In this document: piece after piece, positions 1-8,467 of the stretch
Layout: each line of letters starts with the position of its first letter
Numbering within the stretch: position 1 is the stretch's first letter
From: Rubrolithibacter danxiaensis
GTDB lineage: Bacteria > Bacteroidota > Bacteroidia > Sphingobacteriales > Sphingobacteriaceae
DNA: 64,000 nt
Direction: 5' to 3'
Assembly: GCF_047272945.1 (NCBI RefSeq)
Contig: NZ_JBKOPS010000001.1
Coordinates: 62,001-126,000, forward strand
The notes under the pieces: model-generated
The model's input: the letters and a program-made list of their open reading frames with translations, nothing else
The model's database searches: none
Told to the model about the DNA's origin: nothing
Program-made: the position numbers and the translations under genes

Positions 1-1
1 T

Positions 2-892
2 CTCATACTTGAAAAAGGCTGCCTGGTTAATTCTTTATATAATTATCCTTTAAACATGACCTTTTTCTCCACATCAGAAAAGCTGGAAATTGGAAACGTT
101 CCTTTTGTTTCAAACAATCCCAAACCGGTACGTTCTGAAGCACTTGAATATTACCGCCGGGTAGCTTTTACCTATAATTTGAACCTTCAGCTATTTGAAG
201 AAGTTAAAAACGTACTAAAACAGGATGCGGTTTTCCAGATTAAAACTTCTAAGAGTGTTTATCATTCTAAAAATATAATTATCGCCACCGGCTTTTATGA
301 TATTGCGAATAAAATGAACGTACCCGGAGAAGACCTGCCTAAAGTGAAACATTATTATAAAGACCCTCATTTTTATTCATATCAGAATGTGATTGTTGTA
401 GGCGCAAATAACTCTGCCGTTGACGCCGCCTTGGAGACTTACCGAAAGGGAGCAAAAGTCAGCATGGTGATCCGCGAAAGCGAAATAGGTGAACGAGTAA
501 AATACTGGGTTCGTCCGGATATTGTTAACAGGATAAAAGAAGGCAGCATTAAAGGATATTTCAATTCCCGGATAGTTGAAATACGTGAGACGGAAGTTGA
601 TATTGAAACGCCTGAAGGATTACTAACTCTTCCGAACGATTATGTGTTGGCTATGACCGGATATAAGCCCAACTTTGATTTCTTAGCAAACGCCGGGATT
701 AATCTTTCATTAGATGAAAAGCTGCATCCGGAATACAATGAAGAAACTATGGAAACCAATCAGCAGGGAATATATCTGGCAGGGGTAGTTTGCGGAGGAA
801 TGGATACCCATGTTTGGTTTATTGAAAACTCTCGGGTACATGCAAATAAAATAATAAGCCATATTTTATCGCGAATGCCGGTTGCATTTTAA
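2..892 (+). CDS. YpdA-family FAD/NADPH oxidoreductase (5' end outside window)
   Basis: This is the C-terminal part of a flavoprotein disulfide reductase of the YpdA type, the putative bacillithiol-disulfide reductase; Bacteroidota commonly make bacillithiol. The frame is open from base 2, so the Met at 56 is internal and the gene begins upstream of the window. Visible are a second dinucleotide-binding motif (VIVVGANNSAVDAALE, about residues 130-145 of the visible part), the loop ending in AMTGYKPNFDFL, and the C-terminal LAGVVCGGMDTHVWFIEN typical of YpdA. No CxxC redox pair is visible, as expected for this family. The next gene follows after 67 bases. The assignment rests on motif recall, and the substrate is inferred. 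Confidence 0.82.
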   Translation, partial: LILEKGCLVNSLYNYPLNMTFFSTSEKLEIGNVPFVSNNPKPVRSEALEYYRRVAFTYNLNLQLFEEVKNVLKQDAVFQIKTSKSVYHSKNIIIATGFYDIANKMNVPGEDLPKVKHYYKDPHFYSYQNVIVVGANNSAVDAALETYRKGAKVSMVIRESEIGERVKYWVRPDIVNRIKEGSIKGYFNSRIVEIRETEVDIETPEGLLTLPNDYVLAMTGYKPNFDFLANAGINLSLDEKLHPEYNEETMETNQQGIYLAGVVCGGMDTHVWFIENSRVHANKIISHILSRMPVAF

Positions 893-959
893 AACATCCT
901 TTCATTCAAAATAAAACTTTATTAACGGTTTTCTTGTCTTAAATCAAAACAGGTTTATT

Positions 960-1247
960 ATGAGATCCTTTAAAACAAACTTTCCAATAGATGGAGTTCC
1001 TACTTTTGTAACGGTTATTCAGATGGAAGACGGAAGTTTTTCTGTTGAACTGGAAAGTACCGGAATGGACGAAGACAAAGATCCGAAAAAAGAAACTGTT
1101 GCAGCTATGCGTACCCCAGACCTCCTGGTTCAGCATACCAAAAACGGAACCTGGATAATTCTAGATCAGGGAACATTCGACCTGAATAATGAAGATTTGC
1201 AGGCTTTGGGAAGAGCTATAGAAAACAACTCACCAAACCTGATTTAG
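960..1247 (+). CDS. hypothetical protein, 95 aa
   Basis: This is a short acidic soluble protein with no signal peptide or membrane segment and no family I recognise. The N-terminal half reads like a small beta-sheet unit (MRSFKTNFPIDGVPTFVTVIQ), followed by an acidic-basic linker (GMDEDKDPKKE), and the C-terminal half ends in a short helix. It starts at the ATG at 960, 67 bases after the reductase. The reverse-strand frame over the same bases has no support and was discarded. Function unknown. It is called a gene because its length, composition and codon use match the neighbours. Confidence 0.6.
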   Translation: MRSFKTNFPIDGVPTFVTVIQMEDGSFSVELESTGMDEDKDPKKETVAAMRTPDLLVQHTKNGTWIILDQGTFDLNNEDLQALGRAIENNSPNLI

Positions 1248-1356
1248 GCTTCTTTTTCGTGGGCACATTAATCTGTTTTTTACAAAACCCTTTGCAATAT
1301 GTGTAGTTAGTATTAGAGGAGATGTCTATAAAAACTCTAACAAAAAACTACTATCT

Positions 1357-2145
1357 ATGGAAACAAAAGGTCAGACAGCCCTCATTACAGGCGCTACCAG
1401 CGGGATAGGATATGAATTAACAAAGCTTTTCGCCCAGGATAAATTCAACCTGATATTGGTTGCAAGAAATGAACAGCGCTTAAATGAAATTGCCGCAGAA
1501 TTAAAAAGCACATACCAGATAAATGTAACCGTTATTCCGAAGGACCTGGCAAATGATTCGGGCGCATTGGAAGTTTATGAAGAAACAAAACGGCAGGGCC
1601 TTACAGTTAATATTTTAGTTAATGATGCAGGTGTAGGTGAACGTGGAAAATTCACCGAAACGGACTTTCAGAAAGAACTGGAAATCATTCATCTCAACAT
1701 CATTTCGTTAACTCATCTTACCAAACTCTTTCTCAAAGAAATGGTTAGCCGCAATGAAGGAAGGATTTTACAACTGGCTTCTGTTGCATCGTATCAGCCT
1801 ACTCCCCTTTTAGCTGTTTATGCAGCTACCAAAGCATACGTACTCTCTTTAACCGATGCATTAATTCATGAGCTGAAAGATACCGGTGTTACCATGACAG
1901 CCTTAATTCCGGCCCCTACCGATACCGATTTCTTCAATAAGGCTCATGCAGAAAATACGGTTGCCGCACATAAAGCAGACGACCCGGCAATGGTTGCAAA
2001 AGAAGGTTATGAAGCCCTGCTCAAAGGAGAACATCATGCAACCGCAAGCGCTTCCGTGCTGGCTCAGGTTGCAATGAGTACCACACTGCCAAACGAAGCC
2101 GTATCTGCTATGGCTGAAAAGTACATGAAAGAAGATAAAAAATAA
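1357..2145 (+). CDS. SDR-family NAD(P)-dependent oxidoreductase
   Basis: A classical short-chain dehydrogenase/reductase of 262 residues with a Rossmann fold that acts on an alcohol or ketone. The cofactor motif TGATSGIG is at residues 11-18. An NDAG motif at 89-92 replaces the usual NNAG. The catalytic residues are Ser142 (LASVAS) and the Tyr155-x3-Lys159 pair (YAATK). Length is normal for the family, and it resembles the DltE/YqjQ-like SDR group with a C-terminal PTDTDFF segment. The substrate cannot be read from sequence. It is followed after 21 bases by a small basic protein and then the baeRF-like gene, so the three may be cotranscribed. Confidence 0.88.
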   Translation: METKGQTALITGATSGIGYELTKLFAQDKFNLILVARNEQRLNEIAAELKSTYQINVTVIPKDLANDSGALEVYEETKRQGLTVNILVNDAGVGERGKFTETDFQKELEIIHLNIISLTHLTKLFLKEMVSRNEGRILQLASVASYQPTPLLAVYAATKAYVLSLTDALIHELKDTGVTMTALIPAPTDTDFFNKAHAENTVAAHKADDPAMVAKEGYEALLKGEHHATASASVLAQVAMSTTLPNEAVSAMAEKYMKEDKK

Positions 2146-2166
2146 GTTTAATTTAATTAGTTTACT

Positions 2167-2409
2167 ATGGCCAAAAATAAAAATGGAACTTTTGTTCCAC
2201 CGAAAGGAAGACCATCTGGTTCAGCTAAAGACACAGCTGGTTTACGCAATGCTTTTGCTGTAAATGATTTAAAAACTGACGAGGAACTTTCTGAAAAATA
2301 TACCGACGGACCAGATGAACCTTCAGCTAACGTGCCTTTAAGACATAAAAACAGAAATGTAAATAAAGGTGAAGAAAATAACGACGTTGAGAGCAACAGA
2401 CAACTTTAG
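2167..2409 (+). CDS. small hydrophilic protein, 80 aa
   Basis: A highly charged, low-complexity protein (MAKNKNGTFVPPKGRPSGSA at the start, Asn/Glu-rich tail) with no hydrophobic core, so probably disordered. It sits 21 bases after the SDR gene and 11 bases before the baeRF-like gene, and such spacing suggests cotranscription. No family recognised. The PPKGRPSGSA element looks like a basic nucleic-acid-binding patch, but this is only an impression. The antisense frame over the same bases was rejected because it lacks a plausible start or neighbour. Confidence 0.6.
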   Translation: MAKNKNGTFVPPKGRPSGSAKDTAGLRNAFAVNDLKTDEELSEKYTDGPDEPSANVPLRHKNRNVNKGEENNDVESNRQL

Positions 2410-2420
2410 CTACGTGATTT

Positions 2421-3581
2421 ATGGATATATTATCAAAAGAAGAATTTATTGGTCTGGCAAATTATCAGGGGAAAAATTGCATCTCGATTTTCATCCCTAC
2501 ACACAGTTCGGGCAATGAAGTGAACGAACGCTATGATGTAATTGTATTTAAAAACAATTTGCAGGCAGTTAAAGCCGACCTAACTGCGAAAGAAGTGGAT
2601 TCGCGAGAGATTGATGCGATGCTTAAACCAGGTTTTGAATTGCTTAAAGACGATGAATTCTGGAATAATCAGCTGGAAGGGCTGGCAGCATTTTTTTCGG
2701 AAGGCTTTTTCAATATCATCAAAATTCCATTTAAAGTAAAAGAAGAGCGTATTTTAAACAGCCGGTTTTATTTGAGTCCGCTGTTACCTTTGATATCTAA
2801 ACGTCATCGGTTTTATTTACTCGTATTAAGTAAGAACGATGCAAAGTTGTACGAAGGTGACCAGTTTGAAATGAAAAAGCTGGAAGTTGAAGGATTGCCG
2901 GACGGAATGAATGATGTTATTGCTTTTGAACAGAAAGATAAACGACAACTTTTCAGAAAAGGAGGAACTGCACCGGGTGCTGACGCCAGTTACCACGGGC
3001 ACGGAACAGGTTTAGCAGAAGAAAATGAATACATCCTTCAATATTTTAAAGAAGTTGACCAAACACTCTGGACAGAAGTCCTTCACAACGAACATGTCCC
3101 GCTTTTGTTAGCTGCGGTTGAATACGAAATAGGATTTTATAAGCAGATTTCAAATTACAAGCATATTGCCGATGTGAACCTTACCGGTAATTTTGAACAC
3201 GAGGACAGAAACACCCTGTACGCGAAAGCAAAAGAAAAAATTACCCCTTATTTTAAAGAATACACCAATGCTGCATTAAAGAATTTCTACGACAATTCAG
3301 TTACAGGATTGAGTTCATCCATTCCTTCTGAAGTAATTCCTGCTGCCTATTACGCCCAGATATCTGACCTGTTCGTTCAAAAGGATCAGCATGTATGGGG
3401 TTCTTTTAACGAAGCAGATAATGTGCTGGTAATACACCAGGAAAAACGACCCGGAGATGAATGCCTGATAAATAATGCCATCATAAAAACGCTGGTAAAT
3501 GGCGGAGAAGTTCATGTACTTGAAAAAGAAAAAATGCCAACGGATAGCCCGATAGCTGCATTTTTGCGCTTTTCTCTGTAA
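2421..3581 (+). CDS. baeRF-domain (eRF1-like) protein
   Basis: A 386-residue soluble protein resembling the bacterial archaeo-eukaryotic release factor (baeRF) families. The N-terminal half (about 1-150) has the HSSGNEVNERYDVIVFKN region and the middle contains GTAPGADASYHGHG. The C-terminal part (about 320-386) ends with VLVIHQEKRPGDECLINNAI followed by the segment TPTDSPIAAFLR-like, seen as MPTDSPIAAFLRFSL, matching the Pelota/eRF1 C-terminal fold as I remember it. Members have been proposed to act in ribosome rescue or stress, without firm proof. It ends the SDR/small-protein group and is followed by a strong terminator. Confidence 0.7.
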   Translation: MDILSKEEFIGLANYQGKNCISIFIPTHSSGNEVNERYDVIVFKNNLQAVKADLTAKEVDSREIDAMLKPGFELLKDDEFWNNQLEGLAAFFSEGFFNIIKIPFKVKEERILNSRFYLSPLLPLISKRHRFYLLVLSKNDAKLYEGDQFEMKKLEVEGLPDGMNDVIAFEQKDKRQLFRKGGTAPGADASYHGHGTGLAEENEYILQYFKEVDQTLWTEVLHNEHVPLLLAAVEYEIGFYKQISNYKHIADVNLTGNFEHEDRNTLYAKAKEKITPYFKEYTNAALKNFYDNSVTGLSSSIPSEVIPAAYYAQISDLFVQKDQHVWGSFNEADNVLVIHQEKRPGDECLINNAIIKTLVNGGEVHVLEKEKMPTDSPIAAFLRFSL

Positions 3582-3590
3582 TAGTATCAG

Positions 3591-3655
3591 GAGGTTGTTT
3601 AAAACTATCGTTCTTTTAATATTGAACAGTTTTTAAACAACCTCTTCCTTTTTTT
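3591..3655 (+). terminator. Rho-independent terminator after the baeRF-like gene
   Basis: Arms GAGGTTGTTTAAAACT (3591-3606) and AGTTTTTAAACAACCTC (3628-3644) pair over about 16 bp with one bulged T, followed by a T-rich tract at 3645-3655. It ends the rightward transcript just before the convergent lipoprotein gene. On the minus strand no T-run follows the stem, so it appears to work mainly rightwards. Confidence 0.8.
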
Positions 3656-3659
3656 AATA

Positions 3660-4034
3660 TTAAGGAGTAACGGTAAATTTAATCCTGGTAAATGAAATAT
3701 CTGAAGGTGTAGATGCTCCGCCTGAACCTCTCATGCTTTTTATCTCTACTTCATCTGCACCAACGAAATCTATAGAAGGAATATAAACGTAATATATAGC
3801 GTTTGAATTAACATCTCTGCTTAGTTCACTTTTTGAGGCATGCAAAGGGGGATTACTTACAATTGCTCCGTCTTCATAACCAAAAAAACTTAATTCCACC
3901 CGGTATTCCTGATTGGCCTTAATAGCAACGGATTTAACAGTAATGACTTTATCCGTTTTCTTGCCTGCATCATCTTTTTTGCAAGAGTGGATAAGGACAC
4001 TCAACGGCAATAACAGCATGAATAATAATTTCAT
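3660..4034 (-). CDS. predicted lipoprotein, 124 aa
   Basis: A small secreted protein with a lipoprotein signal peptide: a hydrophobic stretch (about 2-16) ending in LIHSC, so the lipidated Cys is residue 18, followed by the charged KKDDAGKK that is common after Bacteroidota lipoboxes. The mature part is about 100 residues, predicted mostly beta-strand, with no recognised domain. It stands alone, convergent with the baeRF-like gene and upstream of aroQ in reading direction terms by 61 bases on the other side. Function unknown; probably periplasmic or outer-membrane attached. Confidence 0.68.
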   Translation of the reverse strand: MKLLFMLLLPLSVLIHSCKKDDAGKKTDKVITVKSVAIKANQEYRVELSFFGYEDGAIVSNPPLHASKSELSRDVNSNAIYYVYIPSIDFVGADEVEIKSMRGSGGASTPSDISFTRIKFTVTP

Positions 4035-4095
4035 AAATAATTAGTTTTCATACTATTACGAGCATTATAAAAAAACGAAAAACTCGTATTAAACT

Positions 4096-4509
4096 TTATA
4101 AAAAACTTTCAACTGCCAGGCGGTAGCTTTCCAAACCGAATCCGGTAATTATTCCTTTACAGTTTTTAGCCATCATGGAATGATGCCTGTATTCTTCCCT
4201 GGCATAAACATTGGAGATATGCACTTCTACCACCGGGGTTTTTATTGCTGCAATGGCGTCGCTTACTGCAATAGAGGTATGCGTATAAGCTCCTGCATTC
4301 AAAACTATTCCGTCATAGGTAAACCCGATTTCATGCAATTTATTAATAATTTCCCCTTCAACATTACTTTGAAAATAATCCAGTTGAATAGCCGGATAGC
4401 TACCTTTCAGTTTTTCTAAATAACTTTCAAAACCGGCGTCTCCGTAAATAGATTTTTCACGAATACCGAGAAGGTTTAAATTAGGTCCGTTTATTAATTG
4501 TATTTTCAT
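4096..4509 (-). CDS. aroQ: type II 3-dehydroquinate dehydratase
   Basis: Converts 3-dehydroquinate to 3-dehydroshikimate in the shikimate pathway (cytoplasm). It begins at the Met of MKIQLINGPNLNLLG, the conserved N-terminal motif of the type II family; the longer open frame upstream lacks homology and was trimmed. Also seen are the lid Arg/Tyr region (REKSIYG), the NAGAYTHTSIAVSDA motif with the active-site Asn and His, and VEVHISNVYAREEYRHHS near the C-terminus. At 137 residues it is slightly short but complete. It is divergent from xerD, with only 23 bases between the start codons. Confidence 0.93.
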   Translation of the reverse strand: MKIQLINGPNLNLLGIREKSIYGDAGFESYLEKLKGSYPAIQLDYFQSNVEGEIINKLHEIGFTYDGIVLNAGAYTHTSIAVSDAIAAIKTPVVEVHISNVYAREEYRHHSMMAKNCKGIITGFGLESYRLAVESFL

Positions 4510-4532
4510 CCTTTCAAACTTAAAAGTAAAAA

Positions 4533-5432
4533 TTGGATTGGCAAACAGCACTTAAAGGATTCAAATCCTATTTACAGGTAGAATGCGCTCTCTCTGCAAA
4601 TACAATTGAAGCTTATCTGAGAGATGCAGGAAGGCTTTTTGAATTTGCGGAAACGTTGCCCGATCAGCCTTCTGCCGGAAAAATAACGACCGAAGATTTA
4701 AAAGCCTTCTTGAAATGGATCAATGAACTTGGAATGCTTCCCCCCACACAAGCCCGGGTATTATCAGGTTTAAAAGCCTTTTTCAAATACCTACTGCTTG
4801 AAAAATGTATCAACTATGATCCTGCCGAATTACTTGAAAGCCCTCGTTTAAGCAGAAAACTTCCCGATACGTTAAGCATTTATGAAATTAATTCGCTTAT
4901 TGATGCTATAGATCTTTCTAAAGCCGAAGGCATGCGTAATAAAGCGATGTTAGAGGTTCTGTATAGCTGCGGCTTACGTGTTTCAGAGCTTATAGGATTA
5001 AAGATTTCTAACCTTTACCTGGATATTGAATTTATCAAAATACTTGGAAAGGGAAATAAAGAGCGACTGGTTCCCATTGGTTCTGCTGCTGTAAAATATC
5101 TGCAGATCTATCTGGAGGAAATACGTGTTCATATAAAGATTAAGCCGGGCAAAGAAGATTTTGTCTTTTTAAATAAAAGAGGCTCTCCTCTATCAAGAGT
5201 AATGGTTTTTCTTATAATCAAAGATCTTTCAGATAGAACCGGATTGAAGAAAACAATCAGTCCGCACACATTTCGCCATTCATTTGCCACACATCTTATT
5301 GAAGGAGGAGCAGACTTAAGAGCCGTACAGGAAATGCTTGGACACGAAAGCATTACTACTACAGAAATTTATACCCATTTAGACAGGGATTATTTAAAAG
5401 ACACCATTATTCAATATCATCCCAGAAGCTAA
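4533..5432 (+). CDS. xerD: tyrosine recombinase XerD
   Basis: Site-specific recombinase that, with XerC, resolves chromosome dimers at dif. N-terminal SAM-like core-binding domain at about 1-90; catalytic domain at about 110-299 with Arg149 (SCGLRVSEL), Lys173 (LGKGNKERL), His245 and Arg248 (HTFRH), His271 (LGHES) and nucleophile Tyr280. All six catalytic residues are present and the length (299) is typical. The start is a TTG at 4533: in-frame stops lie 6 and 12 bases upstream, and the next Met (68) would remove most of the N-domain. The 3' end overlaps the convergent transporter gene by 4 bases. Confidence 0.92.
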   Translation: MDWQTALKGFKSYLQVECALSANTIEAYLRDAGRLFEFAETLPDQPSAGKITTEDLKAFLKWINELGMLPPTQARVLSGLKAFFKYLLLEKCINYDPAELLESPRLSRKLPDTLSIYEINSLIDAIDLSKAEGMRNKAMLEVLYSCGLRVSELIGLKISNLYLDIEFIKILGKGNKERLVPIGSAAVKYLQIYLEEIRVHIKIKPGKEDFVFLNKRGSPLSRVMVFLIIKDLSDRTGLKKTISPHTFRHSFATHLIEGGADLRAVQEMLGHESITTTEIYTHLDRDYLKDTIIQYHPRS

Positions 5433-6313
5433 CCCCAAAGAATTATTACAACGGAGCCTAACAGCATAAAAAAAGATCCGATGAGTTTTTTACGGATTTC
5501 TTTCTCCTGAAATATTTTATGGCCCAATAGTACGCTTGCAATTGCCGATAGCTGAAACAGTGATAATGCATAGCCTACATCTATGTATTGATAAATATAA
5601 TTGGTTCCAAACTGAATGGCCGCAATAAATAAAGCGACGTACAGGTATCTGGTAATATCTCTTCTTCCTATATAAGAGGTACCTGTTTTTTTAACTTTTG
5701 ACAGGTTTAATAAAAGAAGAACCAGACAAAAGAACGTGCCGGAGCAGGATAGAATAACAAAGGCAATTGTAAAGGATGAATACTCTATAATCTTTTTAAT
5801 AAAAACTGCTTCTATGGCGGCTAAAACCATTCCCCAGATGCGAAACTGAATTTCTTTCCGGAAGAAAATAGCAGTAGAAAATTTTTCGCCTTTGGTATCC
5901 AATACATAGTAACTGCCGTAAATTATCATCGCTATACCCATCACGCCATACATATTGGGTATTTCATGCAGAATAATGATCCCGAAAATTATTCCAATAA
6001 TGGACTTATATGCGTTTAACGGGCCAATTACAGATAAGTCTCCGCTCTCTAAAGCCGAAATATAAAACCAGTCGCCCAAAGCACCTAAAAGTCCAACTAA
6101 ACCTGCATATACCCAGAACTCTGCCGGAAAGACATGCCAGTCAACTTCAAAAATGAAAACAATAGAAATTACACTTAATATCAGGTAAGTAATAAAATTA
6201 AGCAACAGAGGTGGATGCCTGTTCAAAATAAGCTGCTTTTGAAAAACGTTAACTAAGGGGTTAAGAAATATTCTTAATAAAACAGCAAAAACAACGATAA
6301 CGAGCGGTGACAA
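5429..6313 (-). CDS. EamA/DMT-family transporter
   Basis: An integral membrane protein of 294 residues with about ten hydrophobic segments in two repeated halves, the drug/metabolite transporter (EamA) layout. The first half has LGALGDWFYISALESGDLSVIGPLNAYKS-like features (helix 3-4 region, shown here in part as GDLSVIGPLNAYKS) and the second half YQYIDVGYALSLFQLSAI in the equivalent place. The start is a TTG with an in-frame stop two codons upstream. Substrate unknown. It is convergent with xerD with a 4-base overlap, and 54 bases separate its start from the prmC stop. Confidence 0.82.
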   Translation of the reverse strand: MSPLVIVVFAVLLRIFLNPLVNVFQKQLILNRHPPLLLNFITYLILSVISIVFIFEVDWHVFPAEFWVYAGLVGLLGALGDWFYISALESGDLSVIGPLNAYKSIIGIIFGIIILHEIPNMYGVMGIAMIIYGSYYVLDTKGEKFSTAIFFRKEIQFRIWGMVLAAIEAVFIKKIIEYSSFTIAFVILSCSGTFFCLVLLLLNLSKVKKTGTSYIGRRDITRYLYVALFIAAIQFGTNYIYQYIDVGYALSLFQLSAIASVLLGHKIFQEKEIRKKLIGSFFMLLGSVVIILWG

Positions 6314-6367
6314 TTCTTATTCAGTATACCGGATAAACTTAATAAAACATTTCCACTTGTCATTAAA

Positions 6368-7222
6368 TTAAAGAGAGGCTTTAATCATTCTGTCTTTTCC
6401 TGTCATGTCCTGCCTTAATTCTACATTTTTAAAACCTTTTTCCTGAAGCAATAAAACCGTTTCTTTTCCAAATTTTTCGTTAATCTCAAAGAAAAGCAGG
6501 CCTTTTTCAGCAAGATTCTCTTTTGCAAAATTTGCAATACAGCGGTAAAATAATAAAGGATCCTCTCCTTCTACAAATAATGCGGATTGCGGTTCATAAT
6601 CAATCACATTTTTATGCATATCTTTCTTTTCCTGGGTTGTAATGTAAGGAGGATTACTTACTATTACGTCTAAAACCAAGGCCTTAAGATCAGGATTTGA
6701 AAGAATATCAGCATGAATGAATTTAACCTCCGTTTGGTTCATTACGGCATTTTGTATTGCCATTTCCAATGCAGCCGAAGATATATCAAGACCGTACACT
6801 GTAGCTTCAGGTAAGTTTTTTTTCAATGCAACAGGAATACAACCGCTTCCCGTTCCTATATCAAGTAAGCTGCCCGTTTGTATATTTTGATCTTTTACTT
6901 CCGTTAACACCCAATCCACTAATTCCTCCGTTTCCGGACGTGGAATCAACACCGAAGGATCAACTTTGAACCTGAGTCCGTAAAAATAAGTTTCACCGAT
7001 GCAGTACTGTACGGGTTTACCTGTTTCCAGTTCGTCAAGAATCATTCCGATCGATGTTTCTTCCATTGGAGTAAGATTTTTATTCTTTGCAAGAAGAAGC
7101 TGTTTTTTTGATACACGACAAATATGTTCCAACGAATAATAAGCTATATTACGGGCTTCGTCTTCGCCATACAGCGATAGTAAACGCTGATTAAAAATCT
7201 TTTCTGCTTCAGCAATGGTCAT
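6368..7222 (-). CDS. prmC: release factor glutamine N5-methyltransferase PrmC
   Basis: Methylates the Gln of the GGQ motif in peptide-chain release factors, using SAM. It is read from MTIAEAEKIFNQRLL; the open frame continues 36 codons upstream without homology and over the divergent ribD start. Motifs: N-terminal helical domain, IPRPETEELV (substrate contact), LDIGTGSGCIP (SAM motif I), and VSNPPYI, the NPPY catalytic motif. Length 284 is typical. It is divergent from ribD with 34 bases between start codons. Confidence 0.93.
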   Translation of the reverse strand: MTIAEAEKIFNQRLLSLYGEDEARNIAYYSLEHICRVSKKQLLLAKNKNLTPMEETSIGMILDELETGKPVQYCIGETYFYGLRFKVDPSVLIPRPETEELVDWVLTEVKDQNIQTGSLLDIGTGSGCIPVALKKNLPEATVYGLDISSAALEMAIQNAVMNQTEVKFIHADILSNPDLKALVLDVIVSNPPYITTQEKKDMHKNVIDYEPQSALFVEGEDPLLFYRCIANFAKENLAEKGLLFFEINEKFGKETVLLLQEKGFKNVELRQDMTGKDRMIKASL

Positions 7223-7256
7223 AATAAACAAAGAAAGTAAAAAAGTACTTTTGTGA

Positions 7257-8306
7257 ATGCAGGCACACGAAAAATATATGCAGCGGTGCATTGACCTTGC
7301 ACTTTTAGCAAAGGGAAATGTGAGCCCCAACCCAATGGTTGGAGCTGTGGTTGTGCATAACGGAGAAATAATCGGCGAAGGCTATCATCAACGTTTTGGC
7401 GACGCCCATGCAGAAGTAAATGCAATAAATAAGGTGTTAGCACATTACGCAAATGCTGCAGAGTTATTAAAACAATCCACACTGTATGTTAGTCTGGAGC
7501 CCTGTGCACATTTCGGTAAAACACCTCCTTGTTCTGAACTGATCATCCGACATGAAATTCCGAGAGTTGTAATAGGTTGTGCAGACCCTTTTCCGGAAGT
7601 TGATGGAAAAGGAATTGGAAAGTTAAGGGACAAAGGAATTGATGTTACCGTGGGAGTTTTAAAAAATGACTGTGAGAATCTGAACAAACGATTCTTTACA
7701 CATGTGAAAAAACAACGTCCATACCTCATTTTAAAATGGGCACAGACGGCAGATGGTTTTTTCGCACCAGAAAACGGTTTAAAAAAATGGATCAGTTCAC
7801 CCCTTTCAAAAAAGCTGGTGCACCAATGGAGAAGTGAGGAAGATGCAGTTTTAGTTGGCAAAAATACCGCTTTAATAGATAACCCGCAGCTAAACGTCCG
7901 TGAAATTGCAGGGAGAAACCCTCTTAGAATTGTAATTGATCGAAACCTCGAATTGCCTTTTCATCTCCATTTATTTGATCAGTCGCAGGAAACTATTGTG
8001 TTTAATTCTGTAAAAACAACTATTGAAGATAAAATAAAATACCTCGAAATTGAAGACTTTGACAATTACCTACCCCAATTAATATCTTATCAGCTATTTC
8101 TGATGGACATTCAGTCTGTTATTATTGAAGGCGGAAAAAAAACACTGGATCTGTTCTTAAAGGCAGGGTTATGGGATGAAGCCCGTGTTTTTATCAGCAA
8201 GGACCGGTGGAGCTCAGGTATACATGCCCCTCTGATGTCAAATAAAGCTACTGAAATTATGGAAGCTGGTTCTGATTCGCTGAGTATTTTTTTAAATAAA
8301 AACTAA
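7257..8306 (+). CDS. ribD: bifunctional riboflavin biosynthesis deaminase/reductase RibD
   Basis: Catalyses deamination of the pyrimidine intermediate and then reduction of its ribosyl side chain in riboflavin synthesis. The N-terminal deaminase domain (1-145) has HAE at 51-53 and the zinc motif PC-AHFGKTP-PC with Cys83 and Cys92. The C-terminal RibD reductase domain (about 147-349) has LKWAQTADG and VIIEGGKKTLDLFL. Length 349 is normal. The other rib genes are not in the window. It is followed by a terminator-like hairpin about 100 bases downstream. Confidence 0.93.
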   Translation: MQAHEKYMQRCIDLALLAKGNVSPNPMVGAVVVHNGEIIGEGYHQRFGDAHAEVNAINKVLAHYANAAELLKQSTLYVSLEPCAHFGKTPPCSELIIRHEIPRVVIGCADPFPEVDGKGIGKLRDKGIDVTVGVLKNDCENLNKRFFTHVKKQRPYLILKWAQTADGFFAPENGLKKWISSPLSKKLVHQWRSEEDAVLVGKNTALIDNPQLNVREIAGRNPLRIVIDRNLELPFHLHLFDQSQETIVFNSVKTTIEDKIKYLEIEDFDNYLPQLISYQLFLMDIQSVIIEGGKKTLDLFLKAGLWDEARVFISKDRWSSGIHAPLMSNKATEIMEAGSDSLSIFLNKN

Positions 8307-8409
8307 AAAAAACGGAACCTTCTGATCCTGCTTCCGTAGAAAAATGCTCCAAGAGAAAATTTCTAGAAAATATTACATAGATTAATTAAGTTTCCAAACA
8401 AAAATTCGA

Positions 8410-8438
8410 AAGCCTTCCTGAACCGGGAAGGCTTTTTT
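8410..8438 (+). terminator. Rho-independent terminator after ribD
   Basis: A perfect 9-bp stem AAGCCTTCC / GGAAGGCTT (8410-8418 and 8426-8434), with a 7-base loop and a T-run ending at 8438. It lies between ribD and the YigZ-family gene and would separate the two transcripts. Confidence 0.85.
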
Positions 8439-8467
8439 AATTTGCAGCAAAATTTAAGAACCTCCGG

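Noticed and set aside
56..58. ATG at 56 as the start of the first gene
   Set aside because: The frame is open and family-like upstream to base 2, so it is an internal Met.
7219..7482. 87-codon minus-strand ORF between prmC and ribD
   Set aside because: It lies antisense to the RibD deaminase domain and has no recognisable features.
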